A stretch of DNA of 34,803 bases, taken from contig JASJAY010000051.1 of NCBI GenBank assembly GCA_030066775.1, positions 1 through 34,803 of the forward strand. Direction: 5' to 3'. The stretch is from Planctomycetota bacterium (GTDB lineage Bacteria > Planctomycetota > PLA2 > JAEUHO01). Below are positions 1 through 7,829 of the stretch, piece after piece; within the stretch, counting starts at the first letter, position 1, and every line of letters begins with the position of its first letter. The position numbers and the translations under genes were made by a program. The notes under the pieces were generated by a model. The model was not told the origin of the DNA, did no database searches, and saw only the letters and a list, made by a program, of their open reading frames with translations.

Positions 1-177
1 TTCACACCGGTCGTGGTCGAGATCGAGCACGAGGGCGAAGACCTGGTGGTCATCGCGAACGACGGGTCGATCACGCCGGGCGACGAGATCGTCGTCGACG
101 GCGCGCTCGCCCTGCAGATGGCACTCAGCGACAGCGGCGGCGACGCCGCGCACGGTCACGGCCACAGCCACGGATAG
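1..177 (+). CDS. RND efflux periplasmic adaptor (HlyD/CusB/CzcB family), C-terminal fragment
   Basis: This is the 3' end of a gene whose start lies outside the window; 58 residues and a TAG stop are visible. The segment reads as the membrane-proximal beta domain of an RND adaptor, with a GDEIVVDGALAL stretch like the usual 'G..VVv.Ga..L' adaptor ending. It then ends in a short histidine-rich tail (HGHGHSHG), as often seen in heavy-metal adaptors. It stops 3 nt before the RND pump ATG, so the two are almost certainly cotranscribed and translationally coupled. The expected role is to join the inner-membrane pump to an outer-membrane channel in the periplasm. No outer-membrane factor is visible; it may lie upstream of the window. 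The family call rests on context plus the short C-terminal motif. Confidence 0.75.
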   Translation, partial: FTPVVVEIEHEGEDLVVIANDGSITPGDEIVVDGALALQMALSDSGGDAAHGHGHSHG

Positions 178-180
178 ACG

Positions 181-3100
181 ATGCTCAACACCATCATCGC
201 CTTCTGCTTGCGCAACCGCCTCGTCGTGGCGGTCGGCGCGCTTCTCATCGCAGGCGTCGGCACGATCGCCGCACTCGAGCTGCCGATCGACGTGCTGCCC
301 GATCTGAACCGCCCCACGGTCACGGTGATGACCGAGGCCCACGGCTACACGCCGGAAGAGGTGGAGCTGCGCATCACGCGGCCCATCGAGTACGCCGTCA
401 ACGGCTCCACGGGGGTGACGCGCGTCCGCTCGTCCTCCCAGATGGGCCTCTCACTGGTCTACGTCGAGTTCGACTGGGACACGGAGATCTACCGCAACCG
501 CCAGATCGTGCAGGAGAAGCTGCAGATCGCGGCCGAGACGCTGCCCCAAGGGGTGACGCCGCACATGGCGCCCGTCTCGAGCCTCCTGGGGCAGATCCAG
601 CTGATCGGACTGCGGAGCAAGAACGCCGAGGAGACCGATCCGACGCGTCTGCGCGCAATCGCCGTGCAGCAGCTCCGACCGCGCCTCATGACCGTCGAGG
701 GCGTCGCAAACGTCATCGCATCGGGGGGGTCGCCCCGACAGCTCCAGGCCGTGCTCCGCGCGGACCTCTTGCGCGCGGAAGGCGTCGCCCTTTCGGAGGT
801 CGCGCAGGCCATCCACGCCGCGAACATCGCCGGCAGCGGCGGCCTGCAGCCCATGGGATCCCAGGCGCCGCTGATCTCCGTGCCGGGACGGGCGACCACG
901 CCGGAGCACATCGCGACGGCCGTCGTCCGCGACGATCCGGTGCGACCCGTGCGCATCGAGGACCTGGGCGAGGTGCAGTTCGGCCCCGCGGCCTACAACG
1001 TCGGCGAGGCCGGCGTCAACGGCGGTCCGGGCGTGGTGCTCGTCGTGCTGAAGCAGCCCGCGGTGGACACCGTCCAGCTGACCGAGGCGGTCAACGAGGA
1101 GCTCGAGCGCATCAAGAGCGGGCTGCCCGACGACGTCGAGCTGATGCCGGGCCTCTGGCGGCAGTCGGACTTCATCCACCGCGCGATCGACAACGTGACG
1201 GAGGCCGTGCGCGACGGCGCGATCCTCGTGCTGATCGTGCTGTTCATCTTCCTGCTGAACTTCCGCACGACGATCATCACGCTCACGGCCATCCCGCTCT
1301 CGATCGCCGCCACGGCACTCGTCTTCAAGCTGACGGGCGTGAGCATCAACACCATGACGCTCGGCGGCCTGGCGGTCGCCATCGGCGCGCTGGTGGACGA
1401 TGCCATCGTCGACGTGGAGAACGTCTTCCGGCGCCTGCGCCAAGCGCGCCTCGCCGGGAAGCGCGTCAACCCGTTGGCCGTGGTCTTCCGCGCCTCGAGC
1501 GAGGTGCGCGGACCGATCCTGGTGGGCACGCTGGTCGTGATCACGGTCTACCTGCCGCTCTTCGCCCTGACCGGGATGGAGGGACGCCTCTTCCAGCCGA
1601 TCGGCATCGCGTACATCGTCAGCATCCTGGCCTCGCTCATCGTGGCCCTCACGGTCACGCCTGTGCTCTGCGTCTGGCTGCTGCCGAATGCCAAGGCCGT
1701 CTCGCGCCAGGAGGACGGTTGGCTCGTGCGCCGCCTCAAGAACGGCGCGGAGCGGTTGATCCGCTTCAGCATCCGCCATCCGGTGCCGATCGCCGGGACC
1801 CTCGGCGGCCTCGTGGTCGCCGGGTTGGTGCTGCTGGCGTCGTTCGGCTCCGAGTTCCTGCCGCCCTTCAACGAAGGCTCGGCACAGGTCAACATCATCC
1901 TCCCGCCGGACACGAGCCTGGCCACGTCGGACGCGTACGGCAGGCGGCTCGAGGACGTGGTGCTCGAGGTCGACGGCGTCAGTCGCGTAGCCCGCCGCAC
2001 GGGACGCGCCGAGGGCGACGAGCACGTCATGGGCGTGAACATCTCCGAGATGATCGTCGCGTTCGATCCGGACTCGTCGCGCTCGCGCGAGGAGGTGATC
2101 GGTGACATCCGCGAGCGCGTCGAAGCCTCCTTCCCCGGGGTACCCACGGAGACGGAGCAGCCCCTCGCGCACCTGCTCTCGCACCTCTTGTCGGGCGTGA
2201 ACGCCCAGGTCGCGATCAAGATCTTCGGCCCCGACCTCGAAGCGCTCCGCAACTTGGCGCAGGACGTCAAGGTGTCGATCGAGAACATCGACGGCGTGAG
2301 CGACCTGATGGTCGAGCCCCAGGTGCTCGTGAGCCAGATCTACGTACGACCGCGGCGCGGCGACCTGGCGCGCACGGGCCTGCGCGTCGAGGACGTGACC
2401 GAGACCATCGAGCTCGCGCTCGAAGGCGAGGCCGTCAGCCAGTACACGGTTGGGCAGTGGGCGTACCCCATCATCGTGCGCCTCGATCCCAAGGACCGCG
2501 GCAGCATGACCGCCATCGAGGACCTGCTGCTGCAGGCACCGACGGGTGAGCTCCTGCGCCTCGGCGACGTGGCGGACGTCGGCATCGTGCGTGGGCCCAA
2601 CCAGATCAGCCGCGAACACGTCGCGCGACGCATCGTCGTGCAGCACAACGTGGAAGGCCGCAGTCTGGGCGAGGTCGTGGCCGACGTGGACCGGGCCCTC
2701 GACGAGGTGCGCTCCTTCCTGCCGGAGGGCTACTCGCTGCAGATCAGCGGGCAGTTCGAGGCGCAGGAGGAGGCCAGCCGGACCATCTTCCTGCTCTCGT
2801 TGGTTTCGCTGCTGATCATGTTCGTGATCCTCTTCACGCACTTCCGGTCCGCGAACCTCGCGATCCAGACGCTCTTGAACATCCCCGCGGCGTTCATCGG
2901 CGCGGTGGCGTTCCTCTGGCTCACGGACCAGACGCTCTCGATCGCGACGCTCGTGGGCTTCGTCGCCCTGGGCGGTATCGCGTCGCGCAACGGCATCCTG
3001 CTGCTCGACCACTACCTCCACCTGATGAAGGAGGAAGGCCAGGCCTTCCACCCCGACACCCTCGTGAAGGCCGGCCGCGAGCGCATCGTGCCCGTGCTCA

Positions 3101-3372
3101 TGACGGCGCTCACCAGCGGTGTGGCGCTCGTTCCCATCCTGCTCGCACCCGGCGCGCCGGGCCGCGAGCTGCTCTACCCGGTGGCCAGCGTGATCGTCGG
3201 AGGCCTCGTCTCCACGACCCTGCTGGACCTGCTCCTGACCCCCGGGATCTTCTGGGTCTTCGGACGCAAGGCGGCCGAGATGCACATCCAACGTGACGAC
3301 CCTGCGGATCTCGTGTCCAATCGACTGGCCGAGGGCCTGGCCCGCGAGCCCTTTCCGGAGATCACCCCATGA
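181..3372 (+). CDS. Heavy-metal efflux RND pump (CusA/CzcA family)
   Basis: A 1063-residue inner-membrane proton/metal antiporter of the RND superfamily, at the usual HME-RND length. The architecture is visible: TM1 near residues 10-30, a large periplasmic loop, TM2-6 from about 340 to 500, a connecting segment, TM7 near 530-555, a second periplasmic loop, and TM8-12 from about 865 to 1035. The TM4 proton-relay region reads GALVDDAIVDVEN, with D406 and E413 aligning with CzcA D408 and E415. The first CzcA aspartate (DFG motif) is replaced by A400, as in CusA-type pumps, but extra acids D407 and D411 are present. The metal therefore cannot be assigned from sequence. Its stop overlaps the start of the histidine-rich lipoprotein by 4 nt (ATGA), and the adaptor gene ends 3 nt upstream. 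The histidine-rich neighbours support a transition-metal substrate. Confidence 0.93.
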   Translation: MLNTIIAFCLRNRLVVAVGALLIAGVGTIAALELPIDVLPDLNRPTVTVMTEAHGYTPEEVELRITRPIEYAVNGSTGVTRVRSSSQMGLSLVYVEFDWDTEIYRNRQIVQEKLQIAAETLPQGVTPHMAPVSSLLGQIQLIGLRSKNAEETDPTRLRAIAVQQLRPRLMTVEGVANVIASGGSPRQLQAVLRADLLRAEGVALSEVAQAIHAANIAGSGGLQPMGSQAPLISVPGRATTPEHIATAVVRDDPVRPVRIEDLGEVQFGPAAYNVGEAGVNGGPGVVLVVLKQPAVDTVQLTEAVNEELERIKSGLPDDVELMPGLWRQSDFIHRAIDNVTEAVRDGAILVLIVLFIFLLNFRTTIITLTAIPLSIAATALVFKLTGVSINTMTLGGLAVAIGALVDDAIVDVENVFRRLRQARLAGKRVNPLAVVFRASSEVRGPILVGTLVVITVYLPLFALTGMEGRLFQPIGIAYIVSILASLIVALTVTPVLCVWLLPNAKAVSRQEDGWLVRRLKNGAERLIRFSIRHPVPIAGTLGGLVVAGLVLLASFGSEFLPPFNEGSAQVNIILPPDTSLATSDAYGRRLEDVVLEVDGVSRVARRTGRAEGDEHVMGVNISEMIVAFDPDSSRSREEVIGDIRERVEASFPGVPTETEQPLAHLLSHLLSGVNAQVAIKIFGPDLEALRNLAQDVKVSIENIDGVSDLMVEPQVLVSQIYVRPRRGDLARTGLRVEDVTETIELALEGEAVSQYTVGQWAYPIIVRLDPKDRGSMTAIEDLLLQAPTGELLRLGDVADVGIVRGPNQISREHVARRIVVQHNVEGRSLGEVVADVDRALDEVRSFLPEGYSLQISGQFEAQEEASRTIFLLSLVSLLIMFVILFTHFRSANLAIQTLLNIPAAFIGAVAFLWLTDQTLSIATLVGFVALGGIASRNGILLLDHYLHLMKEEGQAFHPDTLVKAGRERIVPVLMTALTSGVALVPILLAPGAPGRELLYPVASVIVGGLVSTTLLDLLLTPGIFWVFGRKAAEMHIQRDDPADLVSNRLAEGLAREPFPEITP

Positions 3373-4322
3373 AGCACCTCCAGTGGATCCCCCTGCTCCT
3401 CCTGACCCTTGCGCTCGCGGCCTGCGGCGACAAGCACGACCATGACGACGACCACGATCATGATCACGACCATCACGCCCAGGGCCCGCACGGCGGGCAG
3501 ATCGCCGACATCGGTGATCACGAGGCGCACCTCGAGATCATCACGGACCACGGCGCCGAGAAGATGGTCGTGCACGTCCTGACCGAAGAGAACAAGGAGA
3601 TGCGCATCAAGGAGGCGCCGGTCCTCACGCTCAAGTTCCCGGACGGCCCGAAGACGCTCGAGGGCGTCGCGGTCGGCGGCAACGAGGACGGCGCGAGCGA
3701 ATACCACTACCGCGACAAGTCGCTCGCCAACGAGTTCGAGAGCGGCAAGTTCCGGGTGAAGTGGAAGGGCAAGACCTACCAGGTCGCGTTCGAGCACGAT
3801 CACGAGCACGGTCATGAACACGGCCACGATCACGACGACGGCGATCACGACCACGATCATGAGCACGGCGCTGACGAGCACGGCCCGCACGACGGCGTCG
3901 TCGCGGCGCTGAAGGACGGCGCCGGCTTCGTCGAGGTGAAGCTCCACGACGACAAGGGCGACATCGAGCTCTGGATCGCCTCGGACGAGGGCATCACCAA
4001 GCCCATCGACATGCCGACCGACGCCAAGATCACGGTCAGCTTCCCGCACACGAAGTACCCCGTCTGCACCCTCGCCGTCCGCAACATGGACAAGAACGAG
4101 GACGAAGACGGCGTCGCGACGATGCGCGACGGCAAGACGAACTACTTCATCTTCCCCGGCGAGTCGGGCCAGGACGCCTCGTGGCTGATGGGCGCCGAGT
4201 TCAAGGAGAAGGCGGTCGTGAAGATCGAGGCCGGCGGCAAGACCTGGGAGACCGAGGCCTTCGAGCTGCACCCCCACGGCCACCACGGCGACCACGACCA
4301 CGGACACGACGACGGCGAGTAG
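3369..4322 (+). CDS. Histidine-rich metal-binding lipoprotein with a duplicated domain
   Basis: A 317-residue exported lipoprotein. Residues 1-18 form a lipoprotein signal with lipobox LAAC at C19. A His/Asp-rich stretch follows (about 23-36), then a beta-rich module (about 39-140), a second and longer His/Asp/Glu-rich stretch (about 142-172), a second beta-rich module (about 172-295), and a short histidine-rich C-terminus. Each module opens with a similar GPHGG / GPHDG signature (residues 39-43 and 172-176) followed by a V/L-rich strand, suggesting internal duplication. The gene overlaps the RND pump stop by 4 nt, so translation is coupled to the efflux system. A periplasmic metal chaperone or buffer for the pump is inferred from context and the histidine clusters. 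I do not recognise a named family. Confidence 0.85.
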   Translation: MKHLQWIPLLLLTLALAACGDKHDHDDDHDHDHDHHAQGPHGGQIADIGDHEAHLEIITDHGAEKMVVHVLTEENKEMRIKEAPVLTLKFPDGPKTLEGVAVGGNEDGASEYHYRDKSLANEFESGKFRVKWKGKTYQVAFEHDHEHGHEHGHDHDDGDHDHDHEHGADEHGPHDGVVAALKDGAGFVEVKLHDDKGDIELWIASDEGITKPIDMPTDAKITVSFPHTKYPVCTLAVRNMDKNEDEDGVATMRDGKTNYFIFPGESGQDASWLMGAEFKEKAVVKIEAGGKTWETEAFELHPHGHHGDHDHGHDDGE

Positions 4323-4356
4323 TCGCCTTCGATACTAGGACGATCCGAACACACCG

Positions 4357-4387
4357 AGACGCGGCGGAGCCCGGCTCCGCCGCGTCT
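4357..4387. terminator. Bidirectional intrinsic terminator hairpin
   Basis: A perfect 14-bp inverted repeat (4357-4370 with 4374-4387) around a 3-nt CCG loop, followed on the + strand by TTC. It sits between the end of the metal-efflux operon (4322) and the end of the convergent selenoprotein-like gene (4392). The stem is very GC-rich and is placed to stop transcription from both sides. The U-tract is short on either strand. Confidence 0.8.
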
Positions 4388-4391
4388 TTCG

Positions 4392-4985
4392 TTACATGCG
4401 GTAGCCCGTGTCGCCGCTCGCCTCGAGCCGCTGCTCGTAGAAGTTGCCCGGCACGTCGGGCACGCCCGTCGCGTCGATCCAGCGATTGAAGAAGTTGAAG
4501 ATCGAGCAGACGGTGATCGCGTCGTAGATCGCCGCGTCGGACCAGCCCGCCGCCTTGACCACATCCACGTCTTCCTGGCTGCACTCCCAGGGCGTGCGGT
4601 TGACCTTCTTCAGGTAGCGATACAGGACCTTGTCCTTCTCGGGCAGGTCGACCGCCTCCAGGTCATCGCACGCAGCGCGCACGAGCGCGTGATCATCGAG
4701 CAGATACCCCGCGACCGCGGCGTGGGCACTCGTTCAGAACACGCAGTGGTTCCAGGCGGAGGTCATGGACGCGATCAGCTCGCGCTGGCCCGGCGAGAGC
4801 TCGGAGGGCCCGCGCATGACCTCCTCCATGAAGTCCCCCATCGCCTTCGCGGCGGCAGGGCGCGCGGCGAACAGGTGGTAGATCTCGGGGATCGGCACGC
4901 CCTTGTCCCGGCCGTGCTGGATCACGCGGCCAAAGCGGCCGGACGAGGGATCGTGCGGCGCGTTCTCGATGTCCTTCAGGTACAT
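4392..4985 (-). CDS. AhpD/carboxymuconolactone-decarboxylase-like peroxidase, predicted selenoprotein (CxxU)
   Basis: Read with one in-frame TGA (4734-4736) as selenocysteine, this is a 197-residue protein with Sec at residue 84. The redox motif is C81-V-F-U84 followed by T-S-A-H88, with E69 upstream in RELIA. The spacing E-12-C-3-U-4-H equals that of Mycobacterium tuberculosis AhpD (E118, C130, C133, H137). The part after the TGA continues the fold of 'peroxidase-related' proteins: an AAGWSDAAIYDAI helix, then an FNFFNRWIDATGV helix. The expected role is thiol/selenol-dependent peroxide reduction in the cytoplasm. The ATG at 4985 has a GGAGG Shine-Dalgarno 6 nt upstream. The acyltransferase gene ends 38 nt upstream on the same strand, so cotranscription is likely. 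Ordinary annotation would give two fragments (4734-4985 and about 4392-4682). A pseudogene with a chance stop is the alternative, but motif spacing and the hairpin below argue against it. Confidence 0.87.
4697..4736 (-). promoter_or_regulatory. Putative bacterial SECIS element at in-frame TGA
   Basis: Directly downstream of the TGA codon (4734-4736) the transcript can form an apical stem CCGC/GCGG (4717-4720 with 4709-4712) closing a GGUC loop (4713-4716). The loop's first G is 18 nt after the UGA; in E. coli fdhF the loop GGU lies at almost the same distance. Two more pairs can form below a G-G mismatch, and an outer CGAG/CUCG pairing (4729-4732 with 4697-4700) closes the structure. Position, the loop GGU and the G in the first loop positions match the known bacterial SECIS rules for SelB recognition. 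Pairing was judged by eye only. Confidence 0.75.
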
Positions 4986-5023
4986 GCGGACCTCCGGCCC
5001 GCAGCATACGCAGGAGGCGTCGT

Positions 5024-6160
5024 CTATGCCGACTCGGCCGGCGCGCGGTGGAGAAGCCGTCGAAGGAAGCGGCTCTCGCGCAGCGCGGAGCCGATCCGCT
5101 CCGGCGCATAGCCCGTGACCAGGGTCAGGAGCCCCGGCCGGAACGCGTGCACGTCGTGGTAGGGCACGGCTTCCATGCGCCAGTTCTGCTGCCAGGGCTG
5201 GCGCTCGACACAGTCCACGCGATGGATCGCGGCGTCAGCGAACGCGCGCTCGAACGTCGCCATGAGCAGGAGGCCGCCCGGGCTGTAGCGTCCGACTGAT
5301 TCGTCGAAGCAGATGCGCACCAGCGTGAGCTTCGGCCCGATGTGTGTGGCGAGGTGCAGCGCGACGGTGCGCTCACCGAATCGCAATCGATGCCACTCGA
5401 GGAACCCGGCGCGCTTCCAGCCGGCGATGACGTCCGCGTAGATCGCCTGCACCTCGGTGCGCAGGCCCATGGCCCCGCCCTCCTCGGCCTTCCAGCCCGT
5501 CTGCTCGATGCGCGCCATCTCGTCGAGCAGCTCGAGCGGCGCGTCGTCGCCGGTCAGGAACTCGGCCTGGGGCGGTGCACCGAAGTCGCGCTCGACCCGG
5601 TTCGCGGCCTTGCGGAGGTTGCGGCGCATGTTGCTGCCGATCGTCCGCTTCCAGTCCTCGAAGGCGCCCTCGATCCGCACGGCCGAGCCCATGCCCTCCT
5701 GGCGCACGGACGTCCACGACTGGGCGCGCAGCGCGTCGAGCACGGGCGAGTCCCGGAGCCCCCCGAAAGCGAGCCGGCGGGCCTCGGGGACCTCGGCATA
5801 GGCCGCCTCGAGCAGCGCGTTGGCGACCTCCGCCTCACGGCCGGGCTCGAGCACGGGCGCGCCGTCGTGCATGAAGTACTCGGACGGATCCCGTAGGCCC
5901 CCGCGCGAGCGCGGATCCGACACCAGGGGCAGTACGCCGACCAGACGATCCCCGGCGAAGGCGAAGGCGCACCACCAGCGGCAGTCGGCGGTCCGCTTGT
6001 GGTCGATGTGGGCCAGGAACCATGCGGGCCCGCAGATCGGTAGCGGGATGGCCGACCGGGCGAGCAGCGCGTTCCACTGCTCCTCGAAGCCGTCGAGCGC
6101 AGCACGGTCCGTGACCACGATCGTCGAGAGGTCGCCAGCAAGAGCGGGCTCGGAGGGCAT
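5024..6160 (-). CDS. FemAB/BioF2-like GNAT acyltransferase
   Basis: A 378-residue protein of the 'acetyltransferase involved in cellulose biosynthesis' (CelD/BcsL, BioF2-like, Acetyltransf_6) type. Typical features are the N-terminal WNALLARS and FLAHID segment, a PLVSDPRSRGG stretch, a basic central helix (SNMRRNLRKAANRVERDFG), and a C-terminal GNAT core with an LHLATHIGPKLTLVRICFDESVGRYSPGGLLL stretch containing the usual 'Y.PG.ll' acyl-CoA site. The reading frame is open further upstream, but the ATG at 6160 is chosen because GGAGAGG lies just upstream and family similarity begins soon after. No signal peptide is seen. It precedes the selenoprotein-like gene by 38 nt. Such enzymes often act in polysaccharide or cell-surface modification; the substrate is unknown. 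Confidence 0.8.
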   Translation of the reverse strand: MPSEPALAGDLSTIVVTDRAALDGFEEQWNALLARSAIPLPICGPAWFLAHIDHKRTADCRWWCAFAFAGDRLVGVLPLVSDPRSRGGLRDPSEYFMHDGAPVLEPGREAEVANALLEAAYAEVPEARRLAFGGLRDSPVLDALRAQSWTSVRQEGMGSAVRIEGAFEDWKRTIGSNMRRNLRKAANRVERDFGAPPQAEFLTGDDAPLELLDEMARIEQTGWKAEEGGAMGLRTEVQAIYADVIAGWKRAGFLEWHRLRFGERTVALHLATHIGPKLTLVRICFDESVGRYSPGGLLLMATFERAFADAAIHRVDCVERQPWQQNWRMEAVPYHDVHAFRPGLLTLVTGYAPERIGSALRESRFLRRLLHRAPAESA

Positions 6161-6262
6161 ACCCCTCTCCTCGACCGGATCCGTGCGGAACCGAAGCGCG
6201 AGATGGGCGGCGCTGGACGATTCGCCGCGGTAGGGTCTTGAGCCCTGGATGGGAGGAGCGCC

Positions 6263-6643
6263 ATGAGTGCCGAACAGCCGAGCAACGTGGGGAAGGTCGT
6301 CTGGCAGGACCTGACGGTCGGAGACGCGGAGGGCGTCCGCGACTTCTATCAACAGGTCGTCGGATGGACACCCAAGGGCCACGACATGGGCACGTACGAG
6401 GACTTCGAGATGTATGCGCCCGGCACCGACCAGTGCGTGGCCGGCATCTGCCATGCGCAGGGTGTGAACGGCGCCATCCCCCCGCAGTGGCTCCTGTACG
6501 TCCAGGTGGAAGACGTCGACGCGAGCATCGCCAAGTGCAAGGAGCTCGGCGGCACGGTGATCGACGGCCCGCGCTCGAGCGGCGGCCAGCAGTTCTGCGT
6601 CATCCGCGATCCGGCCGGCGCCGTGATGGCGCTGATCGGATAG
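6263..6643 (+). CDS. VOC family protein (glyoxalase/bleomycin-resistance fold)
   Basis: A small 126-residue protein with two beta-alpha-beta-beta-beta modules of the vicinal-oxygen-chelate superfamily. The first module contains VWQDLTVGDAEGVRDFYQQVVGW and the second LLYVQVEDVDASIAKCKELGG, ending in the common FCVIRDPAGAVMALIG strand pair. GGGAGGAG lies a few nt upstream of the ATG. It is transcribed divergently from the acyltransferase gene; the 102 bp between them must hold both promoters. VOC members include glyoxalases, dioxygenases and antibiotic-binding proteins. The specific activity cannot be told from sequence here. Confidence 0.88.
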   Translation: MSAEQPSNVGKVVWQDLTVGDAEGVRDFYQQVVGWTPKGHDMGTYEDFEMYAPGTDQCVAGICHAQGVNGAIPPQWLLYVQVEDVDASIAKCKELGGTVIDGPRSSGGQQFCVIRDPAGAVMALIG

Positions 6644-6658
6644 CGGGGTCCGCGCGAA

Positions 6659-7147
6659 TCAGGCGATCGCGCCTTCGAGCCCCAGGCGCCTGCGCGTGAT
6701 GCCGATCTGCCCCACGTGATAGCCCTCATGGAAGGCGAAGAACGCGAGGGCCGAGCCGATGGTCTCGCCGAGTCGGGGGTCGGCCTCGTCGAGCGGTCTC
6801 GCGAAGAGCTCGTCCGTCGCGCCCCCAAGTGCCGCCTCCACGGCCTGCTGGCTCGCCTTCCACATGCCGATGAGCTCCTTGATCGGCACGGCCTCCTCCG
6901 CGGACGGCGCCGTGCCGCCGCGGGTGTAGGGCTCCAGACGATCGGAGCCGGCGACGGGCTCGATCCCCAGAAAGCCGTGAATGGCCCCGCGCACGTAGAC
7001 GATGTGCCCGGTGATCCAGTTGGCGGAGCTGCCGCCCCCATCGGGGACGCGGACCGCCTCGTCGGTGGAGATGCCGCGCAGGTTCATGCGACCAGCTCCG
7101 TAGGCCATGCGGTACTGGTGGGCGAGGTGCTCTGCAGCGGTGGACAT
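6659..7147 (-). CDS. DinB family putative metal-dependent protein
   Basis: A 162-residue four-helix-bundle protein of the DinB/YfiT-like superfamily. The three metal-ligand histidines characteristic of the family are visible: H48 in NWITGHIVY, and H140 and H144 in FHEGYHVGQIG near the C-terminus. Members often act as thiol-dependent transferases (mycothiol or bacillithiol dependent) or are damage-inducible with unknown function. No induction signal is recognised here. It ends 15 nt from the convergent VOC gene and lies downstream of the cysteine hydrolase gene on the same strand, with a 63-nt spacer. Confidence 0.85.
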   Translation of the reverse strand: MSTAAEHLAHQYRMAYGAGRMNLRGISTDEAVRVPDGGGSSANWITGHIVYVRGAIHGFLGIEPVAGSDRLEPYTRGGTAPSAEEAVPIKELIGMWKASQQAVEAALGGATDELFARPLDEADPRLGETIGSALAFFAFHEGYHVGQIGITRRRLGLEGAIA

Positions 7148-7210
7148 GCGCGATCTCCTGAGGGGCGCTCAGGGTAGTCGGCCCGGAGGGCCGCGCGCGA
7201 ACGCCCGCGC

Positions 7211-7726
7211 TCAGATCGCGTCGGTCGAGGGCACGAGCTTCGTGCGCGTGGACACGGCGTGCAGCGCGATGTTGTGCAACATCTCGTCCACGGTCGTGCA
7301 GCAGTCCGGCAGGATCGTCACGTCGTAGGCCTCGGCCGACTTCGAGATGGCCGTGTGCGTAACGCAGTTCTGCGTCATCATCCCGCAGACGAGCAGGTCC
7401 GTGACGCCGCGCTGCTCGAGTTCCTGCTGGAGCGTCGTATCGACGAAGCTGTCCGCGAACGCCTTCACCACGACGGGCGCGTCGGGCGCCGCGGCACGGA
7501 TGCGCTCGTGGATCGCCGCGCCCTCGGTGCCCTCGTTGAAGAAGGGGGCGATGCCGGCACTCGCATCCGCGATGTGCTGGACGTGGATGACCTCGATGCC
7601 GGCGGCCTTCGCACGCTCGATCGCCGCGACGATCTGATCGAGGGTCGCGTCCGTGTTCCAAAGCGGATAGGCGCCGCCGGGGAAGTAGTCGTTCTGCAGA
7701 TCGATGACGAGCAGGGCCTTGGCCAT
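7211..7726 (-). CDS. Isochorismatase-family cysteine hydrolase
   Basis: A 171-residue cytoplasmic hydrolase of the isochorismatase/nicotinamidase fold. The catalytic triad is visible: D9 in LLVIDLQNDYF, K88 in VVVKAF and C121 in MMTQNCVTHTA. The preceding GMMTQ gives the usual cis-peptide turn. The open frame extends upstream, but the ATG at 7726 is chosen because the family begins with the 'aLlvIDlQndf' strand and a GGAG lies 7 nt before it. Family members hydrolyse isochorismate, nicotinamide, N-carbamoyl compounds or similar amides; the substrate is not assignable. The divergent lipoprotein gene begins 103 bp away. Confidence 0.9.
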   Translation of the reverse strand: MAKALLVIDLQNDYFPGGAYPLWNTDATLDQIVAAIERAKAAGIEVIHVQHIADASAGIAPFFNEGTEGAAIHERIRAAAPDAPVVVKAFADSFVDTTLQQELEQRGVTDLLVCGMMTQNCVTHTAISKSAEAYDVTILPDCCTTVDEMLHNIALHAVSTRTKLVPSTDAI

Positions 7727-7829
7727 GGGGACTCCGGGATCGCGAGGGGGTGCAGATCCTAGGCAGGAACCGGCCGGGATTCCCGCCGTATGCTGGGTGT
7801 ACGAGAGAGCGAAATGGGAGGGCCGAACC

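Noticed and set aside
451..3291. Long - strand open frame (946 codons) antisense to the RND pump
   Set aside because: Composition is biased and lacks motifs; the RND pump on the + strand is unambiguous.
3430..3470. Short tandem repeat DNA (GAC/CAT-rich) in the lipoprotein gene
   Set aside because: It is simply codon repetition for the His/Asp-rich segment and not an independent repeat element.
4392..4985. Pseudogene or two separate short genes split by TGA
   Set aside because: The single stop falls exactly on the redox cysteine position, the frame continues with family similarity, and a SECIS-like hairpin follows; recoding explains all three.
4689..5111. A + strand open frame across the selenoprotein-like gene
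   Set aside because: No motif or ribosome site; it is antisense to the better supported gene.
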